Origin: Collinsella sp.
Lineage (GTDB): Bacteria > Actinomycetota > Coriobacteriia > Coriobacteriales > Coriobacteriaceae
Length of the DNA: 54,768 nucleotides
Assembly (NCBI GenBank): GCA_019419555.1
Contig: DXZR01000013.1
Location: 1-54,768 of the forward strand
Direction of reading: 5' to 3'
A program made the position numbers and the translations under genes. The notes under the pieces were generated by a model. It had not been told where the DNA came from. It ran no database searches and saw only the letters and a list, made by a program, of their open reading frames with translations. Below, one piece after another: positions 6,803 to 15,658 of this stretch; positions within the stretch are counted from its first letter, which is position 1; each line of letters starts with the position of its first letter.

Positions 6803-9247
6803 TTAGGCGTGGTCGCTCCAGCTGCAGACACGCTGCTTCATGCCCTCTATGTCGAGCACGCCTTCGGCAAAGCCCTTGCGCACGAGCTCTTCGGGAACAA
6901 ACTCGTCGTAGCGGTCAAAATAAGGCACCTCGCCGGGATAGACGAGCTCGATGGGATCGAAGTCCTTCTCGGCCTCGGCGGCGAGCACCTCAAAGAACGT
7001 CTCCTCGTCGGCCTTCATCTTAAACTGCATAAAGTACGGGCGTGATGGGTCGAGTCCGCGAAGGCCCAACTCCGCGGCACATTTAATCTTGAGCATGCGC
7101 TCGAGGGCCAAAAAGGCGTAGCTGCCCAGCCAGGGGAAGAGCACCCAGGTATCGCCGCCCAGGTTAATGAGCGGTTTAGTTCCCGCGCCCAAAATCTCGG
7201 CCGTATGACGAGCCTGCGCAAGGCGGGCCCGTGCGTTACCCATAAGGTACGGATACGCGGCGTGTTCGTTGAGCGCCTTGCGCATGCGCTCGAGTACGTG
7301 TGTATTGATGTCACCGGGACAGTCGCCAAAGTAGGCCGGCACCCGGCCCTTGACCTGCGTGGCAAAGACGGTATGACGCTTCCAGTCCACTTCCTCGACA
7401 ATCCAGCAGTGTCCGGCGATGGCGATGCGCTCACCGGGCGGTGGCGGATTGACGATCGTGCCCAACTCGGCCGACTCGCTGCGAACGGTGAACTCCTCGT
7501 TTTCCTGGAACACGGCGTAAAACTTAAAGTTGTTAATGATGCGCTCGCCCGCGAGGCCCACAATGAGCCCACCGCCCTCGGTGACCTGGATGTGGTCGAT
7601 CTTGATGAGGTGGCGCAACAGTACGCGATAGTCATCGGCCGAGACGCGGTGGAAATAGCTGAGCGTGAGCACGCGCTGGGCAAGTTCGGCAGGCGTGAGT
7701 TCGCCGGTGCTGGCGAGGGTCGACATGGTCTGGTGATAGAGCAGGCTGTAGGGGAGTCGATCGAGCTCGGGCGGCTCGACCCACTTTTCCTCGCGATAGA
7801 GTTGTACGAGCGCGATGCCCTGGAGGAGCTTCCAAGGTATCGTTTCAGGCATCATCGTGCGCGGCTCGGGCTCTTCCTCGCGCATGACAAACCACATCTC
7901 GGGCGGAAGATCGCGGCGTCCCGTGCGTCCCATGCGCTGCAAAAAGGAGCTGACGGTAAACGGTGCATCGATCTGGAACGCGCGCTCCAGGCGACCGATA
8001 TCAATGCCGAGCTCCAGCGTGGAGGTGGTGACGGTTGTCTGTGCCTGTTCCTCGTCGCGCATGAGCTCTTCTGCCGTCTCGCGTAGCGATGCCGAGAGGT
8101 TGCCGTGATGGATAAGGAAGCGGTCGGGCTCGTGCCGGCTCTCGCAGTAGCTACGCAGCATGGAGCATACGGCCTCTGCCTCCTCGCGCGAGTTGGCAAA
8201 GACCAAGCACTTTCGGCCGCGCGTGTGTTCAAAGATATATCCCATACCGGGGTCGGCGTTGTCTGGTGCTGTATCGGTGGGGTTGAGTAATGCCTGTTCG
8301 GGTGCTTGGGGGATGTCGACTTTGCCCTCGGGGGCCGAGGAAGCTTGGCGGTCCTTGGGAGCGGCCTTGCCCTGTGCCCGCTCACGACGTTGACGGCGCT
8401 CCTCTTGTGTGAGCTGTCCGCTGTGACGCATGTCTTGGGCGCCGGCGGGCAGTGCCGCGGATGCCGCCGCATCGATGCGCTCGCACGCAAGCACTTCGGC
8501 CTCTTGAGGACCTGTACCCATGAATCCCCGCTGCTGCGCCTGGGGGCCCGAGTTGTAGAAGTGCTCCATGGAGATGCGCCACACGCGGCGCGGTTCTTCA
8601 AAGCGGGGGATAACGCAGTCGCGCCCCGTTCCCTGTGAGAGAAAAGCGCCCGTGCGCTCGGGGTCGCCGATGGTAGCCGAAAGGCCAATGCGGCGAGGCT
8701 GCACGCCGGCCATGCGCGAGAGTCGCTCGATAAGGCAGAGCGTTTGTCCGCCACGGTCGCCGCGCATGAGCGAGTGGACCTCATCGATGACCACGTAGCG
8801 CAGGTCGCAAAACATGCGCGGGATCGCCATGTGCTTATGGATTAAAAGCGCTTCGAGTGACTCGGGTGTAATCTGCAGGATGCCGCTCGGTTTTTTAATG
8901 AGCTTAGCCTTGTGCGACTGCGAGACATCGCCATGCCAGTGCCAGACAGGGATATCGGCCTCTTCGCAGAGGTCGTTGAGGCGGACGAACTGATCATTGA
9001 TGAGCGCTTTGAGGGGGCCGATGTAGAGGGCGCCCACGCTCGCGGGCGGGTTCTCCCAAAACTCGGTCAGGATGGGAAAGAAGGCTGCCTCGGTTTTGCC
9101 GGAAGCTGTGGATGCCGTTAGGAGCACATTGTCTTGTGTGTTAAAGATGGCATCTGCCGCCGCAACCTGGATAGAGCGCAGACTCTCCCAATCGTGGGAG
9201 TAGATGAAGTCTTGGATAAACGGAGCATATCGGTCAAAGGCGTTCAC
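6803..9247 (-). CDS. Lhr-like DEAD/DEAH (DEVH) box helicase
   Basis: About 814 residues of superfamily 2 helicase. Visible motifs: TASTASGKT (Walker A, residues 44-52), DEVH (155-158), LSATIGDP (motif III, about 189), LVFANSREEAEAV (motif IV), TSTLELGIDIGRL (motif V) and QRMGRTGRR (motif VI). A polar, probably disordered insert of about 80 residues separates the two RecA lobes. The C-terminal 300 residues resemble the winged-helix and beta-barrel region of Lhr/BrxHI-type helicases. The GTG at 9247 is chosen because GAGGGGAGG lies four bases upstream; longer readings would run basic, low-complexity residues across the previous gene. It is the last gene of a three-gene operon with the ATPase and TerB protein. 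Confidence 0.85.
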   Translation of the reverse strand: MNAFDRYAPFIQDFIYSHDWESLRSIQVAAADAIFNTQDNVLLTASTASGKTEAAFFPILTEFWENPPASVGALYIGPLKALINDQFVRLNDLCEEADIPVWHWHGDVSQSHKAKLIKKPSGILQITPESLEALLIHKHMAIPRMFCDLRYVVIDEVHSLMRGDRGGQTLCLIERLSRMAGVQPRRIGLSATIGDPERTGAFLSQGTGRDCVIPRFEEPRRVWRISMEHFYNSGPQAQQRGFMGTGPQEAEVLACERIDAAASAALPAGAQDMRHSGQLTQEERRQRRERAQGKAAPKDRQASSAPEGKVDIPQAPEQALLNPTDTAPDNADPGMGYIFEHTRGRKCLVFANSREEAEAVCSMLRSYCESRHEPDRFLIHHGNLSASLRETAEELMRDEEQAQTTVTTSTLELGIDIGRLERAFQIDAPFTVSSFLQRMGRTGRRDLPPEMWFVMREEEPEPRTMMPETIPWKLLQGIALVQLYREEKWVEPPELDRLPYSLLYHQTMSTLASTGELTPAELAQRVLTLSYFHRVSADDYRVLLRHLIKIDHIQVTEGGGLIVGLAGERIINNFKFYAVFQENEEFTVRSESAELGTIVNPPPPGERIAIAGHCWIVEEVDWKRHTVFATQVKGRVPAYFGDCPGDINTHVLERMRKALNEHAAYPYLMGNARARLAQARHTAEILGAGTKPLINLGGDTWVLFPWLGSYAFLALERMLKIKCAAELGLRGLDPSRPYFMQFKMKADEETFFEVLAAEAEKDFDPIELVYPGEVPYFDRYDEFVPEELVRKGFAEGVLDIEGMKQRVCSWSDHA

Positions 9248-9302
9248 GGGGCCTCCCCTCAAATACGAACCTCTCAATGCGGTTGGCAATGGTTTGCTGC
9301 AT
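9234..9302 (-). CDS. possible 22-codon ORF bridging ATPase and helicase genes
   Basis: ATG at 9302 opens a 22-residue frame rich in Arg/Glu (MQQTIANRIERF and onward) whose stop lies 14 bases inside the helicase coding region. The Shine-Dalgarno for the helicase GTG falls within it. Translation through it could couple helicase expression to upstream translation, but its own ribosome-binding site is weak (GAGACAGCA). It may be nothing more than a chance frame. Confidence 0.2.
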   Translation of the reverse strand: MQQTIANRIERFVFEGRPRERL

Positions 9303-9331
9303 TGCTGTCTCAACGTTTGTGCAGATAAAAG

Positions 9332-9362
9332 CTGCCAAAATAGACCTGTCCCTTTTTGGCAG
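9332..9362 (-). repeat. palindrome between ATPase and helicase genes (REP-like or attenuator hairpin)
   Basis: A perfect 9-bp inverted repeat, CTGCCAAAA at 9332-9340 and its complement at 9354-9362, surrounds a 13-base spacer containing GACCTGTCCC. It begins two bases after the ATPase stop codon (9364). On the minus strand the hairpin is followed by CTTTTATC, a short T-rich stretch, so it could attenuate transcription into the helicase gene. The palindromic form could also make it one copy of a dispersed repeat. Confidence 0.55.
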
Positions 9363-9363
9363 G

Positions 9364-10668
9364 TTAGATGGTGAATTCGGCGAAGTTGCGGTCGCCGTCT
9401 GCGGTGCCGGTGTCGCCTGTTGCGGCTGCCGGTGCCAGCGCGTCGCCGCCGACGCTTTGCAGCAACTCGGCCACGTTTGCATCGGGGTTCTGGCACAGGA
9501 TATCGAGCAGCTCGATAAAGTCACGGATGACCTCACGCGGCGTCAGGTGCGTATCGGCTCCCACGCGGCCAAACTCAATCTTGAGAAAGTCTACCAAGTC
9601 GTTCTCGGTAAGCGTGGGCGTCCAGCCAAAGTATCCGGCATGGATCTGCATGAGTTTTTCGATCAGCACCAGCAATTCCTCGTAGGTGAGTGGCTGCAGG
9701 CGGATGATGGGCGCGAGCATGTCCTTAAGGTCCTCGCGTGCAAAGCGGCCCTGAGCGAGTCGACTTCGCAGGGCCTCGTAGGAGAACACGCCACGGCGGC
9801 GGTCTTCGATGGAGGTTGGCGTGCCGCCCATGATCATGCCCAGGTACTGCGCCTTGCCCTGGAGCGTGTCGTTGTACATGGTCAGGATCTTCTCGTAGTT
9901 GTATTGGCGCGTGATGGCGTTGGGAATCTTATACAGATTCACGAGCTCGTCGATGAGCACCAGCATGCCCTTGTAGCCGCTGCAGACCAAAAAGCGCGCA
10001 ATGAGCTTAACGTAGTCGTACCAGTCGTCATCGCTGATGATGGTCGAGGAGCCCAGCTCGGCGCGTGCCTCACTCTTGGTGCGGTACTCGCCGCGAATCC
10101 ATTTGGTCACGCGGCTCATAGCTTCTTCGTCGCCCTCGGATACTGCCGTGCGGTAGCGGCGGAGCATGCGGGCGAAGTCGAAGCCGTGGACCATTTCCTC
10201 GAGCGGGGCCAGTTGGGCATTGACGGCAGACTCATCGGCATCGGCACACGAGGCGACCCAGCGATCGAGGATTAGGTTGAGCGCACCGCCCTCGGGGCGC
10301 GTCTTGGTCGATATGTTGCGGATGAGCTCACGGTAGGTGGCAAGGCCCTGTCCCTGGCCGCCCTGTAGGCGGCGCTCGGGCGACAGGTCGGCATCGGCGA
10401 CGACGAATCCCTCGCCCATGGCGTGCGTGCGGATGGTCTGGAGCAAAAAGCTCTTGCCGGCTCCGTAGCGACCGACCAGAAAGCGGAAGCTCGCGCCGCC
10501 GTCGGCGATGAGACTCAGGTCGGTGAGCAGGGCGCGGATTTCGACCTCGCGCCCTACGGTGATGTAGGGAAGGCCGATGCGCGGGACCACGCCGCCCTTG
10601 AGCGAGTTGAGAATGACGGCGGCGACGCGCTTGGGCACGCGGGGTGCTGCGGATGCGGTATCACTCAT
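9364..10668 (-). CDS. BrxD-like ATP-binding protein (DUF2791/BREX ATPase family)
   Basis: 434 residues. The Walker A motif GRYGAGKS is at residues 66-73 and a Walker B LVLIDE at 236-241, followed by LVNLYKIPNAITRQYNYEKIL. The organisation, including the phrase LGMIMGGTPTSIEDRRRGVFSYEALRSRLA and a C-terminal helical region, matches the ATPases called BrxD in type 2 BREX (Pgl) systems, which there also pair with an Lhr-like helicase (BrxHI). The ATG at 10668 overlaps the end of the TerB gene by 8 bases, so translation is probably coupled. No BREX methylase, PglZ or protease is in the window. Family assignment is by motif recall. Confidence 0.8.
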   Translation of the reverse strand: MSDTASAAPRVPKRVAAVILNSLKGGVVPRIGLPYITVGREVEIRALLTDLSLIADGGASFRFLVGRYGAGKSFLLQTIRTHAMGEGFVVADADLSPERRLQGGQGQGLATYRELIRNISTKTRPEGGALNLILDRWVASCADADESAVNAQLAPLEEMVHGFDFARMLRRYRTAVSEGDEEAMSRVTKWIRGEYRTKSEARAELGSSTIISDDDWYDYVKLIARFLVCSGYKGMLVLIDELVNLYKIPNAITRQYNYEKILTMYNDTLQGKAQYLGMIMGGTPTSIEDRRRGVFSYEALRSRLAQGRFAREDLKDMLAPIIRLQPLTYEELLVLIEKLMQIHAGYFGWTPTLTENDLVDFLKIEFGRVGADTHLTPREVIRDFIELLDILCQNPDANVAELLQSVGGDALAPAAATGDTGTADGDRNFAEFTI

Positions 10669-12421
10669 AGTCTAGGTATCCTCTCACGTCTGCTTCGTAG
10701 TCCTCGATAATGTGCGGTCCTGCCGCGCCAAATTCAATTACGGTGTCACCCACCAGGTCAAAGAGCGCCTCATTGATGCTATCGACGAGCATGTCCTCGC
10801 TCTGACCCGACCTCTCCACTGCCGATTCCGTCTGTGCCGTGTCCTGCTCGAGCAGCGCGCGGAGATAGGCGTCTGCGGCAGGCGTGAGTTCGTTCGCAGC
10901 GTCAGCGGGCGCAGCAGCTGCGAACACGGGCGTCGGCGCGAGAAGCGGTGCCACGACACCAAACTGTTCGGTGGAAATGGTTGGCTCGTCGGCTTCGTTG
11001 CGCTCCGTGGGCGCCGCGATCGGCTCGGCCATCACGTCGGCCGCGGGCTTGGCTTCCGGTTGCTCGGATTCCGCCGTATCGATCTCTGTGGGCACATCGT
11101 CCTCGCGCTCCTCATCAATCAAAAGCGCTTCACGCGTTTGCGCGGCGGCGCTCCGAATGTGCCCCAGCTGACTCAAATCGATATCGATCTTGACAGGCTG
11201 GTGCGCGGCGTCCCACGAAAGCCATGCCACGATCTCGTCATCGATGATCTTGGCCAGATATTTGGGGACCTTCTCCTCCTTTAGGGGATGGGTGGGGTCT
11301 AGGGCCAGGCGCAGGCGTTGGTCGCAGGCGCGCATCATCTCACCGAGCTTGCTACTTTTTTGTCTGCTGCCGTGGATGCGCATGCATTCCCAAAAGCCAT
11401 TTTGGCAGCGATAGATGTGAATGGGGTCCAGGCGATATTCGCAGTCCTCGTGGCGCTCGGGCGCAAAGAACACGGCCGAGGCAAACATGGTGTAGGGCAT
11501 GGCCGTCTCCTCCCCAAACAAGCTCGCTACGATGCCGGTCTTTCGGTGCGTGTCATAGTAGCGCGCCATACGGACATACACGGCGCATGCCACGTGGCGT
11601 AGATCGCGATGGTGGCCGCGATCGAGTCTTGAGTTATTGAGGTTATACGTGGAGAGGGCATTGATGGCGGCCATGAGTCGCTCCTCGCGCGCCTCGTCGG
11701 GCGGAAGGGGGAGCGTAGGCTTGGAGGTCTTGCGACGCGCAGGCGCCAGGTCTGACGGCGTCGGCGCGGGCGCAAGGTCTCGCGCCGCACGCCGCAGTTC
11801 GATGAGGGCGTTGTCGAATGCGACGGTTTTAGAGTCGCGAAGCAGCTCGGGGTCGAGCCCGTGGAACACGGCGTAATCTTGCAACCACACGCGTGCAAAC
11901 CGGTCGATGCCGGGCTCGAAGGCACGATAGGCATCCCAAAAAGCCTTGATCTTTTTAAAACCATCAAGTGGGTCATCTACGCCAATGCCGCAGATCAGCT
12001 CATAGAGATACAGGAAGGCAAAGGACGTAGACGTTTCCTCGATGGTTCCGCGGCGCACTTGGGCACGCCAGGTAAAATAGCCACGCAACTGCCGATCGCT
12101 CATGGCGTTATAGGTGGGAAAGTACGACTTGAACGTACCGTTGTAGGGGCAGTCGTCCTCAAAGTCGGCCATCAGCAGGCCTTGACGGTAGAAGAGCTCG
12201 GCTTCCGAAAGCCAGCGACCCGCACCGCCTTTGGGGTCATCCTGCCAGCGCGATATCTCGCGCATCTTGCGGTACTGGTCGGGAAGGAAATTCTGCATCT
12301 GTCGGCCGGTCTTGAGAATCGGCTCGTCAGCATAGACTTCGTTTGAGAAGCGAGCAGACTGATGGGTCCGGGCCTCGGCCATAATGCGCTCGATGAGCAT
12401 CTTGATGTCCTGGTCGGCCAC
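10661..12421 (-). CDS. TerB_N/TerB_C domain protein
   Basis: 586 residues. The N-terminal half (about 60-260) has the TerB_N signature: FKSYFPTYNAMSDRQLRGYF, TWRAQVRRG, then YLYELICGIGVDDP and WLQDYAVFHGLD. A polar, Ala/Glu/Pro-rich linker (about 430-520) precedes a short C-terminal module (LFDLVGDTVIEF, then IIEDYEADVRGYL) resembling TerB_C. TerB domains are helical bundles tied to membrane or metal-linked stress and DNA-processing systems. The gene heads an operon with the ATPase and helicase. The Shine-Dalgarno AGGAGAGGAG lies upstream of the ATG, and an extended -10 is seen at 12459-12464. Confidence 0.8.
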   Translation of the reverse strand: MADQDIKMLIERIMAEARTHQSARFSNEVYADEPILKTGRQMQNFLPDQYRKMREISRWQDDPKGGAGRWLSEAELFYRQGLLMADFEDDCPYNGTFKSYFPTYNAMSDRQLRGYFTWRAQVRRGTIEETSTSFAFLYLYELICGIGVDDPLDGFKKIKAFWDAYRAFEPGIDRFARVWLQDYAVFHGLDPELLRDSKTVAFDNALIELRRAARDLAPAPTPSDLAPARRKTSKPTLPLPPDEAREERLMAAINALSTYNLNNSRLDRGHHRDLRHVACAVYVRMARYYDTHRKTGIVASLFGEETAMPYTMFASAVFFAPERHEDCEYRLDPIHIYRCQNGFWECMRIHGSRQKSSKLGEMMRACDQRLRLALDPTHPLKEEKVPKYLAKIIDDEIVAWLSWDAAHQPVKIDIDLSQLGHIRSAAAQTREALLIDEEREDDVPTEIDTAESEQPEAKPAADVMAEPIAAPTERNEADEPTISTEQFGVVAPLLAPTPVFAAAAPADAANELTPAADAYLRALLEQDTAQTESAVERSGQSEDMLVDSINEALFDLVGDTVIEFGAAGPHIIEDYEADVRGYLDYE

Positions 12422-12458
12422 CGTCTCTCCTCTCCTAACGCAGCTTCGGTGACCTCAT

Positions 12459-12464
12459 ATCATA
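12459..12464 (-). promoter_or_regulatory. extended -10 promoter of the TerB-ATPase-helicase operon
   Basis: On the minus strand TATGAT is preceded by TGC (TGn extended -10), with a predicted start about 30 bases before the TerB-protein ATG. No good -35 is visible. It is the only promoter-like signal I see for the operon. Confidence 0.4.
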
Positions 12465-12509
12465 GCACAGCATCAAACAGGTGTTCGAGATACCGCTACG
12501 TAGATAGAT

Positions 12510-13226
12510 TTAGAACAGGAGGGCGTAGATGACGGCTATGACAACGGAGGGGAGCATATTGGCCGTGCGGAAGGTCTGAGGACGGATGAGGTTGACGCCG
12601 ACGCAGAAGATGAGTATAGAGCCCACGAGCGATAGACTGTCGAGGGCGGCGGCGGTCATGATGGGGGAGAGCGCGCCGGCAAACAGCGTAATCGTTCCCT
12701 GGAATACGGCAACGGGCAGGGCGGAGAAGATGCAGCCGCGGCCGAGCGAAGCCGTCATGGTGCAGACGATGATGCAGTCCAACGCGCCCTTGAGGGCAAG
12801 CGTGGACCAGTCGCCGAGCAAGCCGTCTTGGATTGATCCCACGATAGCCATGGCACCGATGCAGACGGTCAGCGATGTCGAGACAAAGGCATTGGTGAAC
12901 TCGTTGTCTCCCTCGCTGCCGGTTTTGCGCTTGAGCCATTCGCCCAGGTTTTCGATGCCGGCTTCCAGGTTAACGGCCTCGCCGATGAGCGAGCCGAGGG
13001 CAAACGAGACGATGAGCATGGTGGTGCCGGTGGTCTCCAGCGCTTTCCCGTCAATGACGAGCATCTTTTGCATGGTGCCGCCCAGTCCGATAAACAAAAC
13101 GCACAGCCCCGACACCTTCATGAGCGTGTCTTGGATGCGGGGTGTGATAAAGCGTCCGCCTATAAGGCCCAGCAGTCCGCCCGCAATCAAAAGTGCGACG
13201 TTGATGACCGTTCCCAAACCCGGCAT
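12510..13226 (-). CDS. DUF554 family integral membrane protein
   Basis: About 238 residues, almost wholly hydrophobic, with the family opening PGLGTVINVALLIAGGLLGLIGG followed by a short soluble loop and further helices (VSFALGSLIGEAVNLEAGIE, TVCIGAMAIVGSIQDGLLGD). These are hallmarks of DUF554 proteins, membrane proteins of unknown, possibly transport, function. The ATG at 13226 is preceded by GGGAGG at a short spacing; the in-frame ATG at 13238 is an alternative. It stands alone between the TerB operon and the surface-protein operon on the same strand. Confidence 0.8.
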   Translation of the reverse strand: MPGLGTVINVALLIAGGLLGLIGGRFITPRIQDTLMKVSGLCVLFIGLGGTMQKMLVIDGKALETTGTTMLIVSFALGSLIGEAVNLEAGIENLGEWLKRKTGSEGDNEFTNAFVSTSLTVCIGAMAIVGSIQDGLLGDWSTLALKGALDCIIVCTMTASLGRGCIFSALPVAVFQGTITLFAGALSPIMTAAALDSLSLVGSILIFCVGVNLIRPQTFRTANMLPSVVIAVIYALLF

Positions 13227-13344
13227 GAACCCTCCCATATTGATGCCAACCTGGCAATCGTAGCAGAACGGGCTGCAGGGTGCGTCATGCCTCATCCTAT
13301 ACGTTATATAAGTGGTATTAATGACGGCATTTGGTGCCCAAGCC

Positions 13345-14757
13345 TCAGCCTCCCATCACGACATAGGGGCTGTAATCGAAGCACAGCGTCATGAGTCGCT
13401 GCGGGGACTCAATGGCCGCGGCGATGATATCGGCATCTCGAGCTCGGTCAAATCCCACGAGCTCAATTTGATACGAGACGTCTTCCATTTTATGGAGTAT
13501 CCGGTTATTCAGGAGGTTCTCACCGTCGAATTCCTCGGTTTTGCCTCCGTCCGAGGTTACGGCATACAGGTGCAGTTTTGCGGTGGTCGCAGGGTCGGCG
13601 ACCGTGAGGTTGTCGATTTGGTTGGCCGTGCCCTTTGCCCCAAGCAAGGTGAGCAAGGTGGGGGCTACGACCTCGCCCGATGGCAGAAAAACAACTTCGA
13701 CGGTTTTAGGGAATGCGATAATGGCTGCTTTGCGGACGGGCTTATCGGCAGCGGTGACCTCAATGCTCGCGGCGTCGACGGTTTCCGTGCGGTCGAGCGC
13801 GACCATCATGCAACAATTGCCCTCGTCGATGTCTGCCGGCATGGGACACCCCAAGTTTTCGCCAGCTTGCGTGCCGCCCACTGCGGTGGCTGTTTCGCTT
13901 GGCTCGCTGAAAGTGGCTGAAGGACCGCTCGATGGCGGTGTTATGCCGCCTGGTGCGCCATTGTCCCCAGGCGCTATTTCACCGCTGCTCTCGCTGGAGT
14001 CGCTTGCGATGTCACCCGTCGAGGGGGCGAGTCCGACCGCTCCTACTCCGCTCCATTCCATCTCGAGAAGCGCCGGATCGACAAGGACGTGATGCACATC
14101 TTGCGTTTCGGCACTGATATCGACAGGACCGGGGTCTGCCCCTCGCGTCAGGCTGAGCGATCCGGTCCGCTGTTTGCCCCGAATCTCCTGGCTTTCTGTG
14201 CCGCTCGCGTAGAACATCAGAGCGATCTCGCCATTTGCCGTGGCGTCGGTGCCCGCCTTGGTCATTTTCAGCGATGCGGTGAATGAGATAGCGGGCTGCG
14301 TGCCATCGGCGCTCGAGGGGACGCAGCCCAGGCATACACCCCCTCCGTTTTCGAAAAACGTGCTGTCGAAGGCGACTGTTGCCCCGTCCGCCGAGTCATC
14401 GGACAGGGTGATGTCGAGGCACAGCTCCACGTCGCAGGAATCGCCATCGGCATCAGTTGCAGCTGCGCGCCATGTGCAGATAACGCATCCCGTTAGGGGG
14501 CCGTCCGCTGTGCTCGAGTGCTCGGTATCCACGACTATCGAGCTGTTCGTGCAGCGACGGAGGCACCCCGAGGCCGAAATGCTTGCCTGCGCAAGCGAGA
14601 AGCGTTGGCGCGCGATGGTGCTCATCTGGTTTGTGGCGAGACAGTTGACGGCAGGTAAGGGGGCGTCCACGGCGGGTGTCGCTAGAGCGGCAACGGGCAT
14701 GCCGGTGGCAAGCGCACTACAGAGCGCGGCAACGGGCAAAAGGTTCTTTGATGCCAT
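13345..14757 (-). CDS. large cysteine-rich secreted protein, unknown function
   Basis: 470 residues with a clear signal peptide (residues 1-26, ending PVAALATPA). The mature part carries many cysteines, several as close pairs (GCLRRC, GCVIC, CLGC, NCC), suggesting disulphides or metal sites in an exported protein. A Ser/Gly/Pro/Asp-rich linker (about 245-310) divides two beta-rich halves. There is no C-terminal sorting signal or hydrophobic tail, so it is probably secreted or held by partners. It is the last gene of the five-gene exported-protein operon. I do not recognise the family. Confidence 0.7.
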   Translation of the reverse strand: MASKNLLPVAALCSALATGMPVAALATPAVDAPLPAVNCLATNQMSTIARQRFSLAQASISASGCLRRCTNSSIVVDTEHSSTADGPLTGCVICTWRAAATDADGDSCDVELCLDITLSDDSADGATVAFDSTFFENGGGVCLGCVPSSADGTQPAISFTASLKMTKAGTDATANGEIALMFYASGTESQEIRGKQRTGSLSLTRGADPGPVDISAETQDVHHVLVDPALLEMEWSGVGAVGLAPSTGDIASDSSESSGEIAPGDNGAPGGITPPSSGPSATFSEPSETATAVGGTQAGENLGCPMPADIDEGNCCMMVALDRTETVDAASIEVTAADKPVRKAAIIAFPKTVEVVFLPSGEVVAPTLLTLLGAKGTANQIDNLTVADPATTAKLHLYAVTSDGGKTEEFDGENLLNNRILHKMEDVSYQIELVGFDRARDADIIAAAIESPQRLMTLCFDYSPYVVMGG

Positions 14758-14798
14758 GGGTTCTCCTTACCTATGCTGGACGGTCTCGATTCGTGTGG

Positions 14799-15056
14799 CT
14801 ACCGGCTGCGTTTGATGTGCAGGCCAAGGCCGATGGCGCTAGCGCCTGCCGTGGCGATTCCTGCTGCCAGGAGCTGTCGCGTGTCGCCCGTTTGCGCGAG
14901 GGGTTCATGTTGGCCACTGCGTTCGAGCTCCGATAGATCGACAGTCACTTGCGTGGCAGCCTGCGCTTGCTCTTGTTGGGCAAAGGCGGCGATCGGGGCA
15001 AACGTTACAACGCCGATGATGACGGCAAGGACAATTGCCTTAGGCCGTGTGCGCAC
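14799..15056 (-). CDS. small LAQTG-anchored surface protein (sortase substrate)
   Basis: 85 residues: a signal peptide (to about residue 26, PIAAFAQQ), a very short extracellular stretch, then LAQTG, a hydrophobic segment (LLAAGIATAGASAIGLGLHI) and a KRSR tail. This is a complete cell-wall sorting signal. The LAxTG form, rather than LPxTG, fits the class E sortases of Actinobacteria. With only about 30 residues between signal peptide and anchor it may serve as a pilus base or linker rather than a binding domain. Its start overlaps the 3' end of the upstream gene by 17 bases. No sortase gene is in this window. Confidence 0.75.
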   Translation of the reverse strand: MRTRPKAIVLAVIIGVVTFAPIAAFAQQEQAQAATQVTVDLSELERSGQHEPLAQTGDTRQLLAAGIATAGASAIGLGLHIKRSR

Positions 15057-15639
15057 CGGGCTCGACCGTCCACGTAATGGTTGCGACCTGGTCGCCCGTG
15101 CCGGTCACATGGAAGATGTCTCGCGTGACGCGGGCGACAGTGCCGCTCGTCTTGAGCTTAATCCTGTCCGTACCATTGGCGATGCCCTGGTAGCCCATGT
15201 CGAAGGATGCATTTTTGGAAAGGTCGAGGCCTGCTTCCTGCGTCGCGGCATGAGCGTCTTGGAGTGCCTTGTCGGGGCCGACCTTAAAATCGATGGAGTT
15301 CTGGGCGGTTCCCGTCTTGGCGTCAGCGACGATGCTCCAGGAGTTCTTGGCGCCGATTTTCATGTTGGTAACGTGGATGCCATAGGCCGAAAGATTGTCG
15401 ATAGTGGTTGTGTTCTCGGAAGGGCCCTGAAGCGTGCCATCGGCCTTGGCGACAAACGGAATGACGGTCGGAGTCTTAAACGCGATGTTGTCGATTTCGG
15501 TCCTGATGGTCACGTCGGTGGTTCCAACGCGTCCCTCCGCCAGAGCGGTGGTCGGCGCGGCGCTCATTGCGAGTGCGAGCGCCAGCCCTGCGCCCACGAC
15601 GAGCGCCCTGGTCCCGCTCAAGTTCCTGGTGATGTCCAT
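15040..15639 (-). CDS. secreted beta-rich surface protein, possible fibre subunit
   Basis: 199 residues with a signal peptide (to about residue 35, ending TTALAEG). The mature domain has the pattern PTVIPFVAKADGTLQGPSEN, IDNLSAYGIHVTNMKI and a C-terminal ITWTVEPG, which resembles small extracellular matrix or WxL-like proteins of Gram-positive bacteria. AGAAAGGAACG precedes the ATG. It is followed with overlap by the LAQTG anchor protein, which could hold it at the wall. The functional resemblance is by sequence feel only; there is no diagnostic motif. Confidence 0.7.
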   Translation of the reverse strand: MDITRNLSGTRALVVGAGLALALAMSAAPTTALAEGRVGTTDVTIRTEIDNIAFKTPTVIPFVAKADGTLQGPSENTTTIDNLSAYGIHVTNMKIGAKNSWSIVADAKTGTAQNSIDFKVGPDKALQDAHAATQEAGLDLSKNASFDMGYQGIANGTDRIKLKTSGTVARVTRDIFHVTGTGDQVATITWTVEPGAHTA

Positions 15640-15658
15640 AATCGTTCCTTTCTATTCG

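Noticed and set aside
9248..9496. N-terminal extension of the helicase to 9496
   Set aside because: It would overlap the ATPase gene and adds Arg-rich low-complexity residues. The GTG at 9247 has the only strong Shine-Dalgarno.
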